Shown piece after piece: positions 8,841-17,043 of a DNA stretch of 64,000 bases (position 1 is its first letter; every line of letters starts with the position of its first letter). Under the pieces are notes generated by a model, which searched no databases, had not been told where the DNA came from, and saw only the letters and a program-made list of their open reading frames with translations. This DNA comes from Carnobacterium gallinarum DSM 4847 (GTDB taxonomy: Bacteria; Bacillota; Bacilli; Lactobacillales; Carnobacteriaceae). Made by a program: the position numbers and the translations under genes. Location of the stretch: contig NZ_JQLU01000005.1 of the NCBI RefSeq assembly GCF_000744375.1, forward strand, positions 1,860,001 to 1,924,000, given 5' to 3'.

Positions 8841-9002
8841 AATTTTATTTGGTGGAAATATCTATAGCTTTGCTTTTGAGAATAAAAAATATCGATTAAA
8901 TTTGTAATAAGCGTGTTCATTTTAGGCCTCTTTGTTTATTCTGTGATAGTATAAAACTAGAGCTACTTCTTTAACGATAAACTAACGAAAAGAGGCTATT
9001 CA

Positions 9003-9350
9003 ATGAAAAAACTATTTGATGAAACATTTACTCATGAAGATGGTGCATCTCGGACAATTTGGTATGGTTATCTTCAGGATGAACTGAATGAAATTGTGCT
9101 TGATGAATTAACTGAAATTGTTAAATCTGACTTAAAAGAAGAAACAGCAGATAACACTATAACGAGCTGGATTTTTTATTTTGAAGCTAAAAATGAGGAT
9201 GCTATCGGAGATTCTGTTCGTCAATCGATTATGATTCGAGAAAAAGAACAGGCTTACTCTGTTAACGTGAATATGAGTGACTTTGGCTTTGTGACGAAAT
9301 TCGATGAGCTTAGTAAGGTTAAAGAGCTGCTAGAATTTAAATTAAATTAG
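9003..9350 (+). CDS. hypothetical protein, 115 aa
   Basis: A soluble acidic protein with no recognised domain. The ATG follows AGAGG and the frame is closed by a terminator 12 bases after the stop, so it is a self-contained gene. Alternating strand-like and helix-like segments (RTIWYGYLQDELNEIVLDEL, SWIFYFEAKNEDAIG) suggest an alpha/beta fold. No membrane or export signal is visible and nothing in the neighbourhood points to a function. Confidence 0.6.
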   Translation: MKKLFDETFTHEDGASRTIWYGYLQDELNEIVLDELTEIVKSDLKEETADNTITSWIFYFEAKNEDAIGDSVRQSIMIREKEQAYSVNVNMSDFGFVTKFDELSKVKELLEFKLN

Positions 9351-9361
9351 AACAAATAAAA

Positions 9362-9393
9362 AATACCAAGAATTTTTTCTTGGTATTTTTTAT
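9362..9393 (+). terminator. Rho-independent terminator
   Basis: AATACCAAGAA pairs with TTCTTGGTATT, followed by a T-run, directly after the 115-residue hypothetical gene. Confidence 0.8.
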
Positions 9394-9408
9394 ATAGTGT
9401 AAGTTCAG

Positions 9409-9606
9409 CTAAAAATTAATTGGAGCTAATTTTATCATGAGTCCGCCAAATACGATTTTAAGAATTTCATCAATGCAGAAAAACAGCGTGAGACTATAAA
9501 TTGGTAACAATAAGGCGCAAATTGCATTTAGTGAAACGAGAATACCTAGTAAACCAATTAGCTTTCCATATAAAATCAAACACTTTATTAGTTGTTCTGC
9601 TTGACT
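9409..9606 (-). pseudogene. possible membrane-protein remnant
   Basis: On the minus strand an open frame of about 65 codons without an ATG encodes a hydrophobic stretch (LIGLLGILVSLNAICALLLP, then FFCIDEILKIVFGG) ending at TAG. There is no ribosome site, and its 5' end collides with the promoter of the ArsR gene, so it looks like the tail of a lost membrane-protein gene. A chance frame cannot be excluded. Confidence 0.3.
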
Positions 9607-9662
9607 TTATATTCATGTTCATCTATATTTTATATAGATAGATGTCTATGTGTTTTAGGAGG
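9601..9662 (+). promoter_or_regulatory. arsR-type promoter with palindromic operator
   Basis: TTGACT (9601-9606) and TATATT (9624-9629) are 17 bases apart, a near-ideal sigma-A promoter. ATCTATAT (9621-9628) and ATATAGAT (9632-9639) form a perfect inverted repeat with a 3-base spacer overlapping the -10 box. This is where an ArsR repressor would bind to control itself. AGGAGG follows at 9657-9662. Confidence 0.7.
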
Positions 9663-9669
9663 AATACAA

Positions 9670-9996
9670 ATGAATTATGAAAGAACTTCTGTGGTACTTA
9701 AAGCGATGGCAGATCCTAAAAGAATGAAGATTATTGATCTTCTTTCAGGAGGCAGTCTGTGTGCATGTGAGGTGTTAAAGCATTTTGATTTTACGCAACC
9801 AACGCTTTCACATCATATGAAAGTACTAGAAACTGCTGGGATTGTTTCGGTGAGTAAGAAAGGGCAATGGCACCATTATATGCTAAGAGAAGATTTTGTC
9901 AGAGAATTTATGGCATCTATGGGGAACTTACTTTCTGAGGGTGAAGCAACTCGCATTTGCTCAAATAATGATGTAGCAGTAAAGGTAAAAAGTTAG
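9670..9996 (+). CDS. ArsR/SmtB-family metalloregulator
   Basis: A 108-residue winged-helix repressor; the ATG at 9670 follows AGGAGG by 7 bases, and the longer frame from 9592 would run through the promoter. The DNA-recognition helix is TQPTLSHHMKVLETAG. In the preceding helix Cys31 and Cys33 (SLCACEVL) occupy the position of the ELCVC metal site of ArsR, which senses arsenite or antimonite; the third ArsR cysteine is not obvious. No arsenic-resistance genes lie nearby. The next genes, 105 bases downstream, encode an ABC exporter that it may also control (inference). Confidence 0.85.
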   Translation: MNYERTSVVLKAMADPKRMKIIDLLSGGSLCACEVLKHFDFTQPTLSHHMKVLETAGIVSVSKKGQWHHYMLREDFVREFMASMGNLLSEGEATRICSNNDVAVKVKS

Positions 9997-10100
9997 AATG
10001 AGATAAATGCATCCTATCGATATGCAGAGAAGTATAGGGAGAATAAATTATTTTTTCTTATTTAGACTAAGAAATCATACAATAAGGAGCTAGTAATTAA

Positions 10101-11036
10101 ATGACATATGCACTTGAAATAAAGGACTTGAAGAAAGTCTATGCAACAGGCGTTGAAGCCTTACGTGGAATTGATTTAGTTGTCGAAGAAGGGGATTTTT
10201 ATGCACTCTTAGGTCCAAATGGTGCAGGGAAATCAACAACAATTGGAATTATCACCTCACTTGTGAATAAAACATCAGGTAAAGTAAAAGTTTTTGACTA
10301 TGATATTGATACAGATCTAGTTCGTGCAAAGCAACAAATTGGTCTTGTCCCTCAAGAATTCAACTTTAATCCATTTGAAACAGTTGAACAGATTGTTGTC
10401 AATCAGGCTGGTTATTACGGTGTTTCTCATAAAGAAGCCTTGAAGCGTAGTGAAAAATATTTAAAACAATCAGATTTATGGGAAAAACGCAATGTCCGGG
10501 CGCGAATGCTTTCTGGCGGAATGAAACGTCGTTTAATGATTGCTCGAGCATTGATGCATGAACCGCGTTTACTCATTCTGGATGAGCCAACAGCAGGTGT
10601 AGATATCGAATTAAGACGTGAAATGTGGACGTTTTTAAGAGAGTTAAATGAAAATGGAACAACAATTATCTTGACCACTCATTACTTAGAAGAAGCAGAA
10701 ATGCTTTGCCGCAACATCGGAATTATTCAATCAGGTGAGGTAATTGAAAATACAAGTATGAAAACCTTGCTTTCAAAATTACAGTTTGAAACATTTATCT
10801 TTGATTTAGCACCGTATGCTAACAAACCTGAAATTACAGGATACGCTAGCACTTTTGAAGATGAACTGACACTTGCAGTAGAAGTTGAGCGAAACCAAGG
10901 AGTCAACGATTTATTCCAGCAGTTAAGTGAACAAAAAATAAAAGTTCTTTCGATGCGTAATAAGTCCAACCGATTAGAAGAACTATTCCTGAAAATTACA
11001 GAAGAGAAAGTTCGAGTGGAGGAAAAAAATGTTTAG
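10101..11036 (+). CDS. ABC transporter ATPase (YadG-like)
   Basis: A 311-residue ATPase of an ABC-2 type exporter. Walker A is GPNGAGKST (38-46), the signature is LSGGM (136-140), Walker B with catalytic Glu is LLILDEP (156-162), and the H-loop lies in TTHYLEEAE. The C-terminal extension after about residue 235 is typical of YadG/DrrA-like drug or polysaccharide exporter subunits. It overlaps the permease gene by 8 bases, so translation is coupled. The substrate is unknown. Confidence 0.9.
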   Translation: MTYALEIKDLKKVYATGVEALRGIDLVVEEGDFYALLGPNGAGKSTTIGIITSLVNKTSGKVKVFDYDIDTDLVRAKQQIGLVPQEFNFNPFETVEQIVVNQAGYYGVSHKEALKRSEKYLKQSDLWEKRNVRARMLSGGMKRRLMIARALMHEPRLLILDEPTAGVDIELRREMWTFLRELNENGTTIILTTHYLEEAEMLCRNIGIIQSGEVIENTSMKTLLSKLQFETFIFDLAPYANKPEITGYASTFEDELTLAVEVERNQGVNDLFQQLSEQKIKVLSMRNKSNRLEELFLKITEEKVRVEEKNV

Positions 11037-11799
11037 TCTTTATTTTACAGCGTTAAAAAGTTTAGCCGTTAAAGAAACCAACCGTTACTTACGAATTTGG
11101 GTACAAACGTTAGTCCCACCAGTAATTACAACGTCATTATATTTTGTTATCTTTGGGAAGATGATTGGTGGTCGAATTGGTGAAATGGGTGGCTTCTCTT
11201 ATATGGAATTCATCGTGCCAGGTTTGATCATGATGTCTACTATCACAAGCTCTTATTCAAATGTATCTTCGTCATTCTTTTCTCAGAAATTCCAGAAAAA
11301 TATTGAAGAATTATTGGTGGCACCAGTTCCGACTCACGTTATTATTTGGGGATTTGTAATTGGTGGACTTGGAAGAAGTATTTTAGTAGGAACCTTAGTT
11401 ACAATCATTTCCTTATTCTTTGTCCCATTGCATGTCTATTCATGGTTTATCGTAATTGTCACACTACTAATGACGGCTATTTTGTTCTCATTAGCAGGGT
11501 TAATCAATGGTATCTTTGCTCAATCATTTGATGACGTATCCATTGTTCCAACCTTTGTTTTGCAGCCTTTAACTTATCTAGGTGGTGTATTTTATTCAAT
11601 CTCAATGTTGCCACCAGTTTGGCAAGCCATTTCTAAGGTTAATCCGATTGTCTATATGATTTCAGGATTCCGTTATGGATTTTTAGGAACAGTAGATGTC
11701 CCAGTTGCTATTTCAATGATTATTTTGATTCTTTTTATCGTTGTACTTTATTCAATTTGCTGGTATTTGATTAGCAAAGGTAGAGGATTAAGAAGTTAA
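11029..11799 (+). CDS. ABC-2 type permease (YadH-like)
   Basis: A 256-residue membrane protein with six predicted helices and the ABC-2 motif region VNPIVYMISGFRYGFLG near the C-terminus, as in E. coli YadH and DrrB-like permeases. It pairs with the overlapping ATPase gene to form an exporter of unknown substrate. A stem-loop terminator follows at once. Confidence 0.9.
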   Translation: MFSLYFTALKSLAVKETNRYLRIWVQTLVPPVITTSLYFVIFGKMIGGRIGEMGGFSYMEFIVPGLIMMSTITSSYSNVSSSFFSQKFQKNIEELLVAPVPTHVIIWGFVIGGLGRSILVGTLVTIISLFFVPLHVYSWFIVIVTLLMTAILFSLAGLINGIFAQSFDDVSIVPTFVLQPLTYLGGVFYSISMLPPVWQAISKVNPIVYMISGFRYGFLGTVDVPVAISMIILILFIVVLYSICWYLISKGRGLRS

Positions 11800-11808
11800 G
11801 CAAAAATA

Positions 11809-11856
11809 AGCTATAGAAACTTTCTTTAGAGAGTTTCTGTAGCTATTTTTCTTTTT
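11809..11856 (+). terminator. Rho-independent terminator
   Basis: AGCTATAGAAACT and AGTTTCTGTAGCT pair with one mismatch, followed by a broken T-run. Ends the ArsR/ABC transcript. Confidence 0.7.
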
Positions 11857-12254
11857 AAATGAAGAATAGGATAGGGTTTATTAAAGCCATCATGAAAACC
11901 ATATCTAAGATAGAATTCTTTAGCATTTAAATTTTGCTGATTAACCTTAACTTGATTGATTTATCTATGTTCGATCAATCAAGTCAGTATTTGACTACAA
12001 AAACCTTTGCCAATGAAATCTGAATCAATAAACAACCGATCTAATTCTTGTTTATTTGATCCACTAAAGCCAATAAATTGCTTACCTTCAAGCCATAGAA
12101 GCAAGTCAACATGAGTTGAAAAATTAGGAATCTGCTCTTTATAAAATAATCGGTCCGTTGCTGATAAAAAATGATGAGTGGCGATGACAGAGCGTTACCA
12201 GATAGCTAAAATCACTTCATACGCTTCTTTTGTTGCATCTTTGTTGGTTAACAT
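11857..12254 (-). pseudogene. broken GNAT acetyltransferase (YjaB-like)
   Basis: Reading the minus strand from an ATG at 12254 gives a GNAT sequence (VILAIW, stop, RSVIATHHFLSATDR; then LLLWLEGKQFIGFSGS, LDRLFIDSDFIGKGF and further on KVNQQNLNAKEFYLRYGF). This matches the YjaB-like family, whose N-terminus reads W-E-R-S-V-x-A-T-H, so a GAA codon has become TAA. A further TGA and TAA interrupt the segment after GKGF. The gene is clearly dead. It opens the decayed strip that runs to the ICE. Confidence 0.75.
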
Positions 12255-12576
12255 GACGTTCTCACTTTCTCTTTTTTCAAAGGAACCATTGTCTAGATTT
12301 TGGACTATCTGTAATCTAGTGGTAGTATCAACATATGGTAAAATGGAATTACGTTTTGATGGAACAAAAAGAAATGTAGGGGTAGAGACAGAACTAGATG
12401 AAAATAAAATTTAATTCGGTGGTGGAAAAGACTTTATTAAAGATGATAAAATCTTAGTAGGATTCATCTAGCAGCTTAAAATAAGTTGAGCCAAGTTAAA
12501 ACAGAAACTTAGTAAAGGTCATAGGGAGAATCTATATAGAAGTTAAAAAACAGTTATAAATTTAAGATATCGAGGT

Positions 12577-13040
12577 TTGGCAGAGAAAATGTGGTTCAGT
12601 CGTTATATTCACAAAAAAATAGAGATATCTCATGGAGGGAATACTGAAACTTTACAAAATAATTTCTCCCTTTCTTTGAAATGGGATACAGGCCTAAATG
12701 ATGAAAGATGGAAAGAACAGAGAACTTTTTTTCTGCAGAATATATTATGCTTGATCCAATTAGAAATAGGACAATGCTCTATATTGAAACGACGCACATT
12801 GATATTTTAACAGTAGATAAGCGCGCCTTATACATTATGGTATGTGAGCTTGCAAAAGAGGTTCAAGGTCCTATCAGTGATGATAATGAAGAAAATTGGT
12901 TAACACTTAAAGAATTTAAAGAAAAACATCAAGAAATTTTAAACTTAACATTTGAAGAAGCAGATGAAATTAGCCTAAAAGAAGTGGAGACAATGACTCC
13001 ACTAGACGAGCCTGAAGAAAATGAAGTGGATTATTCATGA
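12577..13040 (+). pseudogene. frameshifted unknown gene
   Basis: Two adjacent frames look like halves of one soluble protein. The first ends near NDERWKEQRTFF and the second continues FSAEYIMLDPIRNRTMLYI and on through VDKRALYIMVCELAKEVQG to 13040. The change of frame falls at a run of seven T at 12726-12732, a classic indel site. No family was recognised; the C-terminal half is acidic and helical. The 110-residue downstream frame from 12708 could still be translated, but lacks a good ribosome site. Confidence 0.45.
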
Positions 13041-13189
13041 AGTATCAATTAAAAAGAAGTTAGCAAGGAAAAGTTCGATATTTGGCTTCGTCTGCTGGTA
13101 GAAAAATAATTTAATTAAATGATAGTGATACCAGTTTATTAAAACCATACTGATTTAAGAATTTTTCAAACGACTTAAAGTATACAAAA

Positions 13190-13554
13190 GACGAGTTAAG
13201 GAGCGAACTTATAACAACCATTTATCCTTCAATGAAGCTTCATTTTCAGCCTTTTTATAGAAAAAAAGTATCATCAATTACACCAATTTCAATTTAAAAA
13301 TAGCAAAATGATTTAACAGATAAGGTTAGTAATGCCTTATATCCGAGATATCTATGGCTTGTTTTCGATAAGATAAGGCGAGCGTATAATTTAAGTATCA
13401 GTTCTAATAACCTTGCTAAAACAGTTGGAAATGTAAAAAAGGTTAGAAAGAGTGTGAATTTTGGACAAAGGAAGAATTTGAAAAAATCTTCTCTATCCTT
13501 GATCTTGCCCCCGCAGAATAGTATGAGTATTTATCATTCTGCACTTGGTTATAA
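13190..13554 (+). pseudogene. tyrosine recombinase (integrase) remnant
   Basis: Degraded integrase sequence can be read across several frames. First comes a SAM-like N-terminal part (RVKERTYNNHLSF, then SITPISI). The core-proximal helix follows at 13337-13450 (YPRYLWLVFDKIRRAYNLS and NNLAKTVGNVKKVRK). Then, after a frameshift, EFWTKEEFEKIFSILDLAPAE with an in-frame TAG at 13519 and YEYLSFCTWL, at 13456-13551. The last block parallels SFWTKTDFEKVIATICLDD of the intact integrase at 15.6-16.8 kb. The catalytic domain is missing. It marks an older, lost mobile element next to the present one. Confidence 0.7.
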
Positions 13555-13719
13555 AGAAAACAAAAGAGTTTACCAAACAATAGTGCGATAGATTTAAAAA
13601 TTATAGTTTATTTAAATAAATTCTTTCTCAACATAGTTAATGATATCTTGAACGAGTCCTTGTTTTATGATTTATAAAATTTATAGTTTGCGCTTTTACA
13701 TTGATATTAGTAGTGATAA

Positions 13720-14060
13720 GTTTCTATTTGGGAATAGCCATCTTTAAATCATTTAGAGTATTTTCAACACGTTGTTGTTCTGTCGTTCCTTTATCTATTT
13801 CCTCATTTTTCAAGACTTGATAAAAAGTACCATATTGGGTTTTACCTTCTTTCAGTTCGAAACGATCTTTTTTATTGGCTTGATTGTAAGAGTTCAGTTT
13901 TTGCTACCAATCTAACGAATTCAAGTTCAAGGTGTGATACCCGTTCGCTCCACTTTCAAAATTATTACTATTTCCTAAGTACGCTAACCCTTGTAAGATT
14001 GCCACGATGGTTTCATGAATGGTATCAAAATTTCCTTTACTAGATAAAATTATAAAAGAC
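13720..14060 (-). pseudogene. unrecognised gene fragment
   Basis: The minus strand reads as a protein tail (GNFDTIHETIVAILQGLAYL, NFESGANGYHTLNLNSLDW, stop, QKLNSYNQANKKDRFELK and further to VENTLNDLKMAIPK). One TAG interrupts it and no start is visible. The composition is that of a real soluble protein. The family was not recognised. It belongs to the decayed strip between the ABC exporter and the ICE. Confidence 0.4.
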
Positions 14061-14151
14061 TTAATTTTATCAGTCTTTTTTTTAAAATATAGTGAATTTT
14101 TTGCGCTTTATATGTATAGTTGTTGTACAACATATAAGGGGAGGCGGCGCA

Positions 14152-14340
14152 ATGGGGGATTTAAAAGTTTTAGAATGGAATGTCAATCAGTATTCATCAA
14201 GTAAAGATGTTCCAGAGTACGTTATTAATGAAATTGTTAGAAAAAATCCTGATATTATTGTTTTAGTTGAATTTAAAGGTATAAACAATGCTAAATTGAT
14301 GGAAGAAAATCTTTTAGATTATTATGTTACTTACTATTAG
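14152..14340 (+). CDS. truncated EEP-superfamily nuclease N-terminus
   Basis: A 62-residue product starting at the ATG at 14152, which follows AGGGGAGG. It opens with LKVLEWNVNQ and continues to PDIIVLVEFK, the first two metal-binding elements (Asn and Glu) of endonuclease/exonuclease/phosphatase enzymes. It then stops, whereas the fold needs some 200 more residues including the catalytic His and Asp. It is therefore a remnant or a deliberately short protein. The membrane-protein gene starts 19 bases later with its own ribosome site, so the two may form an operon. Confidence 0.5.
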   Translation: MGDLKVLEWNVNQYSSSKDVPEYVINEIVRKNPDIIVLVEFKGINNAKLMEENLLDYYVTYY

Positions 14341-14359
14341 TAGTGGAGGAGAGTAGTTA

Positions 14360-15457
14360 GTGAGTACTAGAGAACAAGCAATTTTATATTGGCTTTTAAT
14401 TTTATTATTTCTTATTATTGTATTTGGAAGGAAAAACAATCTGCTGGATTCTTTAAAAGATGTTGTTAAATATACGGTAGAATTTTTATTAAATCCTATT
14501 GCTGTAGTAATGATTGCATTTAATTTAATTTACATTGTTACAATTTATTATTTTGTATATAAAGATAACTTGCAAGTTTCTTTATGGTATATAAAAGACT
14601 ACTTAATTGTTTTATTTTTTTCAGTATTTCCAATTGTTGAGTATTTGAAGATATTGAAATTTAGTGAACTAATTCATGAGAAAAAAACTGAATTGTTCAG
14701 TTTAGCTACAATTCCTCTTTTCATAAATTCAACGTATACTTTATCTGTTGTTTGGGAAATGGTGTTAGTGTTTATTGTAACGATTCTTTCTGTTTTTATA
14801 GCAATTGCAAATCAAAAAGAAGATACGAAAATTGTTTCTAAGTTTTTTAATTTTTTCTTGGTAAGTATAGGTTTGTTTATGATATATACGTCACTAGTTC
14901 AATTTTTTGAAAATATGAATGATGTTTTTTCGTTAGATTTTTGGCTTTCCTTTGGAATAGAACCTTTGGTTTGGATGTTAAATATTCCTGTAATTTATTT
15001 AGCAAGAGAAATGATTTACATCGAAAAAAAAGTTATCTTCAGCGACCATAAAAATAGAGTATGTGCTTATTTTAAATATTGGTTTCAAACGCTAATGAAA
15101 AAAATAAAACTTAGAAAATATAAGAATATTTGTCCTAGTCCATCTAGTTGTATAGAAGAAGCAAGGGAACTATCCGCTATCGGAGGGAACCGTATTTATA
15201 TTAAGTTAAATATAGAAGATATATCAAATAAGATTTTAATAGCTATTGTTAGTGATGCTATATTAGGACGAAATAAATATACTGGTATAATTAACCAAAG
15301 AGAGAAGTATCCTAACGTAGTAGAAATAAGAAATGAGAATAACGAATTGTATGCATTTTGGCAAGATTCATTTATAACTCCCGCATACCGAGATAATAGA
15401 ATAGATGAAATGAAAATTATTGAGTTGATAGAAGGAATCAAGTTAGTTCAGAAATAA
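14360..15457 (+). CDS. multi-pass membrane protein with soluble C-terminal domain
   Basis: A 365-residue protein starting at GTG, 8 bases after GGAGGAG. The first 215 residues contain about six to seven hydrophobic segments, followed by a basic stretch (about 240-260) and a C-terminal soluble domain of about 110 residues (CPSPSSCIEEARELS, SNKILIAIVSDAILGRNKY, WQDSFITPAYRDNRIDEMK). No family was recognised. The gene lies between the EEP fragment and the left end of the ICE, is intact, and is followed by a bidirectional terminator. The context suggests accessory cargo of an earlier element. Confidence 0.55.
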   Translation: MSTREQAILYWLLILLFLIIVFGRKNNLLDSLKDVVKYTVEFLLNPIAVVMIAFNLIYIVTIYYFVYKDNLQVSLWYIKDYLIVLFFSVFPIVEYLKILKFSELIHEKKTELFSLATIPLFINSTYTLSVVWEMVLVFIVTILSVFIAIANQKEDTKIVSKFFNFFLVSIGLFMIYTSLVQFFENMNDVFSLDFWLSFGIEPLVWMLNIPVIYLAREMIYIEKKVIFSDHKNRVCAYFKYWFQTLMKKIKLRKYKNICPSPSSCIEEARELSAIGGNRIYIKLNIEDISNKILIAIVSDAILGRNKYTGIINQREKYPNVVEIRNENNELYAFWQDSFITPAYRDNRIDEMKIIELIEGIKLVQK

Positions 15458-15494
15458 AAGTTTATTGGTTGTAAAATGGTTGCAAAACATAGGG

Positions 15495-15539
15495 AAAAGA
15501 GCCTAGAACCCTTATAAATAAAGGTTTCTAGGCTCTTTT
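15495..15539. terminator. bidirectional terminator left of the ICE
   Basis: GAGCCTAGAACC pairs with GGTTTCTAGGCTC (one bulge), with A-run and T-run on opposite sides. In the element-free chromosome this would lie directly after guaA and end its leftward transcript. Confidence 0.75.
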
Positions 15540-15541
15540 CT

Positions 15542-15564
15542 GTCATTCCCACTCAACTGTAGAA
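15542..15564. repeat. attL core of the ICE
   Basis: The 23 bases here match 37122-37144 (the last codons and stop of guaA) with a single A/T difference. The two copies bracket integrase, oriT and all transfer genes, so they are taken as the attachment-site direct repeats. The differing base changes a Val codon silently (GTA/GTT), so GuaA keeps its C-terminus whichever copy remains. Confidence 0.88.
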
Positions 15565-15593
15565 TGGAAATGAAAAACTCTATATATCAATGT

Positions 15594-16844
15594 TTAAAGT
15601 ACATTCCCTACCGTTTTGGCGGGGAATTGGCGGAACTTATTTTTTATTGCTTGATTACCTGAAAAATTAATTGCTGTTTGTGAAGCTGTCTTTATTTCGA
15701 TATTACCAGTCATTTCTTGTGCAATAACCTCGTCAATACCAGACCACATATGTGAATAATGTTTTAATGTAATTTCTGGACTAGAATGTCCCATACGTTT
15801 TGATAAAATTAGTACAGATACATTAAACTCATTAATTAGATATGATGCATGAGAGTGACGTAATCCTTTAGCTTGAATAGATTGTACATTAGCCAATTTA
15901 GCGTAACGTTTGATAATATTTGCAATAGTAGATTTAATCATTGGACAACCATCATAACTAAAAATGAAATCATGTATTCCCATGTTCTCTTGTCTTTTTT
16001 TCCAAATCGCTAATACTTCTAATGTGTCATCATCTAATGTAATCATTCTTTTCCCATCAAGTGTTTTTGTATAATTTTTTCGTTCCCATACTTCTTTTCG
16101 TTCTATAATCAACATATGGTGAACTTGTAGACGTTTGTTTTTAAAATCAATATTTTCCCACCATAGTGCAGTACCTTCGTTAACACGAACACCCGTCATA
16201 AAGTAAACCCACAACATAACGAAACATAAATGTTCATAAAAGTCATCCAAACAAATTGTTGCAATAACTTTTTCAAAATCCGTCTTTGTCCAAAAAGAAA
16301 CATTGGATTTTCCTTTTGCTATTGCTTTGACTTTCTTTGATATGTTCAGTTCTAAATATTGCATATCAACAGCCATCTCTAAGCTTTTACGAAACATTCC
16401 AAAAACTAGTGATGCATAAGATTGTGAATAGCCTGCTCCATCTTCTGAAAGTAACCAAGTTCGATAGTTCTGTACATCCTCAATTGTAATAGAACGAAGA
16501 GGTAACAGGGAAAAACGATCTCGAATATTTTCGAGTGTTTTTTCTCGAACACTGAAAGTGCTTTTTTCTACATCTGTTTTATAAGCAGGTATATATACCT
16601 TGTCCATAAATTGTCCATAAGTCATATTATAGTTAGCATAACCATTTGTAGAGAGGCAATCATTTTTTATTCTAATTAATTCTTTGTAGGTTTGTATAGC
16701 GGTTGTGAATTTCTTGCCTTGTTGATTTTTACGCCCTTTTTTTCTAAGACGTTTCCCTGTGATACGATCAATTCCTAGTTCTGCTTCATAATAAAATTGT
16801 CCATTATTATCTACATACACTCCAGCATATTTTGTTTTAGCCAT
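15594..16844 (-). CDS. int: ICE tyrosine recombinase (integrase)
   Basis: A 416-residue integrase that would excise and integrate the element. An AP2-like arm-binding domain (about 1-55) is followed by a SAM-like core-binding domain (about 70-180) and the catalytic domain. Catalytic residues seen are Arg220 (TGVRVNEG), Arg329 (KGLRHSHASYL), His353 (MGHSSPEIT) and nucleophile Tyr363 (LKHYSHMW). The His usually three residues before the second Arg is Lys327. The start overlaps the upstream DUF3173 gene by 8 bases. Its last codons overlap the left-end TTGGCGG arm sites, and the stop is 30 bases from attL, as is usual for Tn916-type elements. Confidence 0.93.
   Translation of the reverse strand: MAKTKYAGVYVDNNGQFYYEAELGIDRITGKRLRKKGRKNQQGKKFTTAIQTYKELIRIKNDCLSTNGYANYNMTYGQFMDKVYIPAYKTDVEKSTFSVREKTLENIRDRFSLLPLRSITIEDVQNYRTWLLSEDGAGYSQSYASLVFGMFRKSLEMAVDMQYLELNISKKVKAIAKGKSNVSFWTKTDFEKVIATICLDDFYEHLCFVMLWVYFMTGVRVNEGTALWWENIDFKNKRLQVHHMLIIERKEVWERKNYTKTLDGKRMITLDDDTLEVLAIWKKRQENMGIHDFIFSYDGCPMIKSTIANIIKRYAKLANVQSIQAKGLRHSHASYLINEFNVSVLILSKRMGHSSPEITLKHYSHMWSGIDEVIAQEMTGNIEIKTASQTAINFSGNQAIKNKFRQFPAKTVGNVL
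15616..15633. repeat. integrase arm-type sites, left end
   Basis: TTGGCGG at 15616-15622 and again at 15627-15633, period 11, close to one DNA turn. The same pair with the same period and orientation occurs at the right end (37014-37031). Arm-type DR sites bound by the integrase N-terminal domain are known from Tn916; assignment here is inference. Confidence 0.6.
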
Positions 16845-17043
16845 TAGAAACTTCCTCCATTACTAGTTCACAACCTAGAATAGATTCAACAGTTTCTTTG
16901 GGTACACGACCTAATCGTTTATTATTATAAAAAGGATACCCTTGTTGTACCATAATTTGCTTAGCTTGTCTAATGATTTTTATAGAAGTATATTTAGGAT
17001 AGCCAAGTCCCATTAAATCATTTTTTGTCAACGTATCTTGAAT
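16837..17043 (-). CDS. DUF3173 excisionase-type protein, possible ATT start
   Basis: A small basic protein (TKNDLMGLGYPKYTSIKIIR, then NNKRLGRVPKETVESILG) of the DUF3173 family, which accompanies Tn916-like integrases and is thought to help direct excision. The first conventional start is TTG at 17031, but GGAGGAG at 17051-17057 is 19 bases from it and only 7 bases from an in-frame ATT at 17043. ATT would be a rare start like that of infC. The stop overlaps the integrase start, indicating coupled translation. Confidence 0.7.
   Translation of the reverse strand: MQDTLTKNDLMGLGYPKYTSIKIIRQAKQIMVQQGYPFYNNKRLGRVPKETVESILGCELVMEEVSNG

Noticed and set aside
12178-12414. 78-codon plus-strand frame
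   Set aside because: It runs antisense to the recognisable GNAT pseudogene and has no ribosome site or family resemblance.
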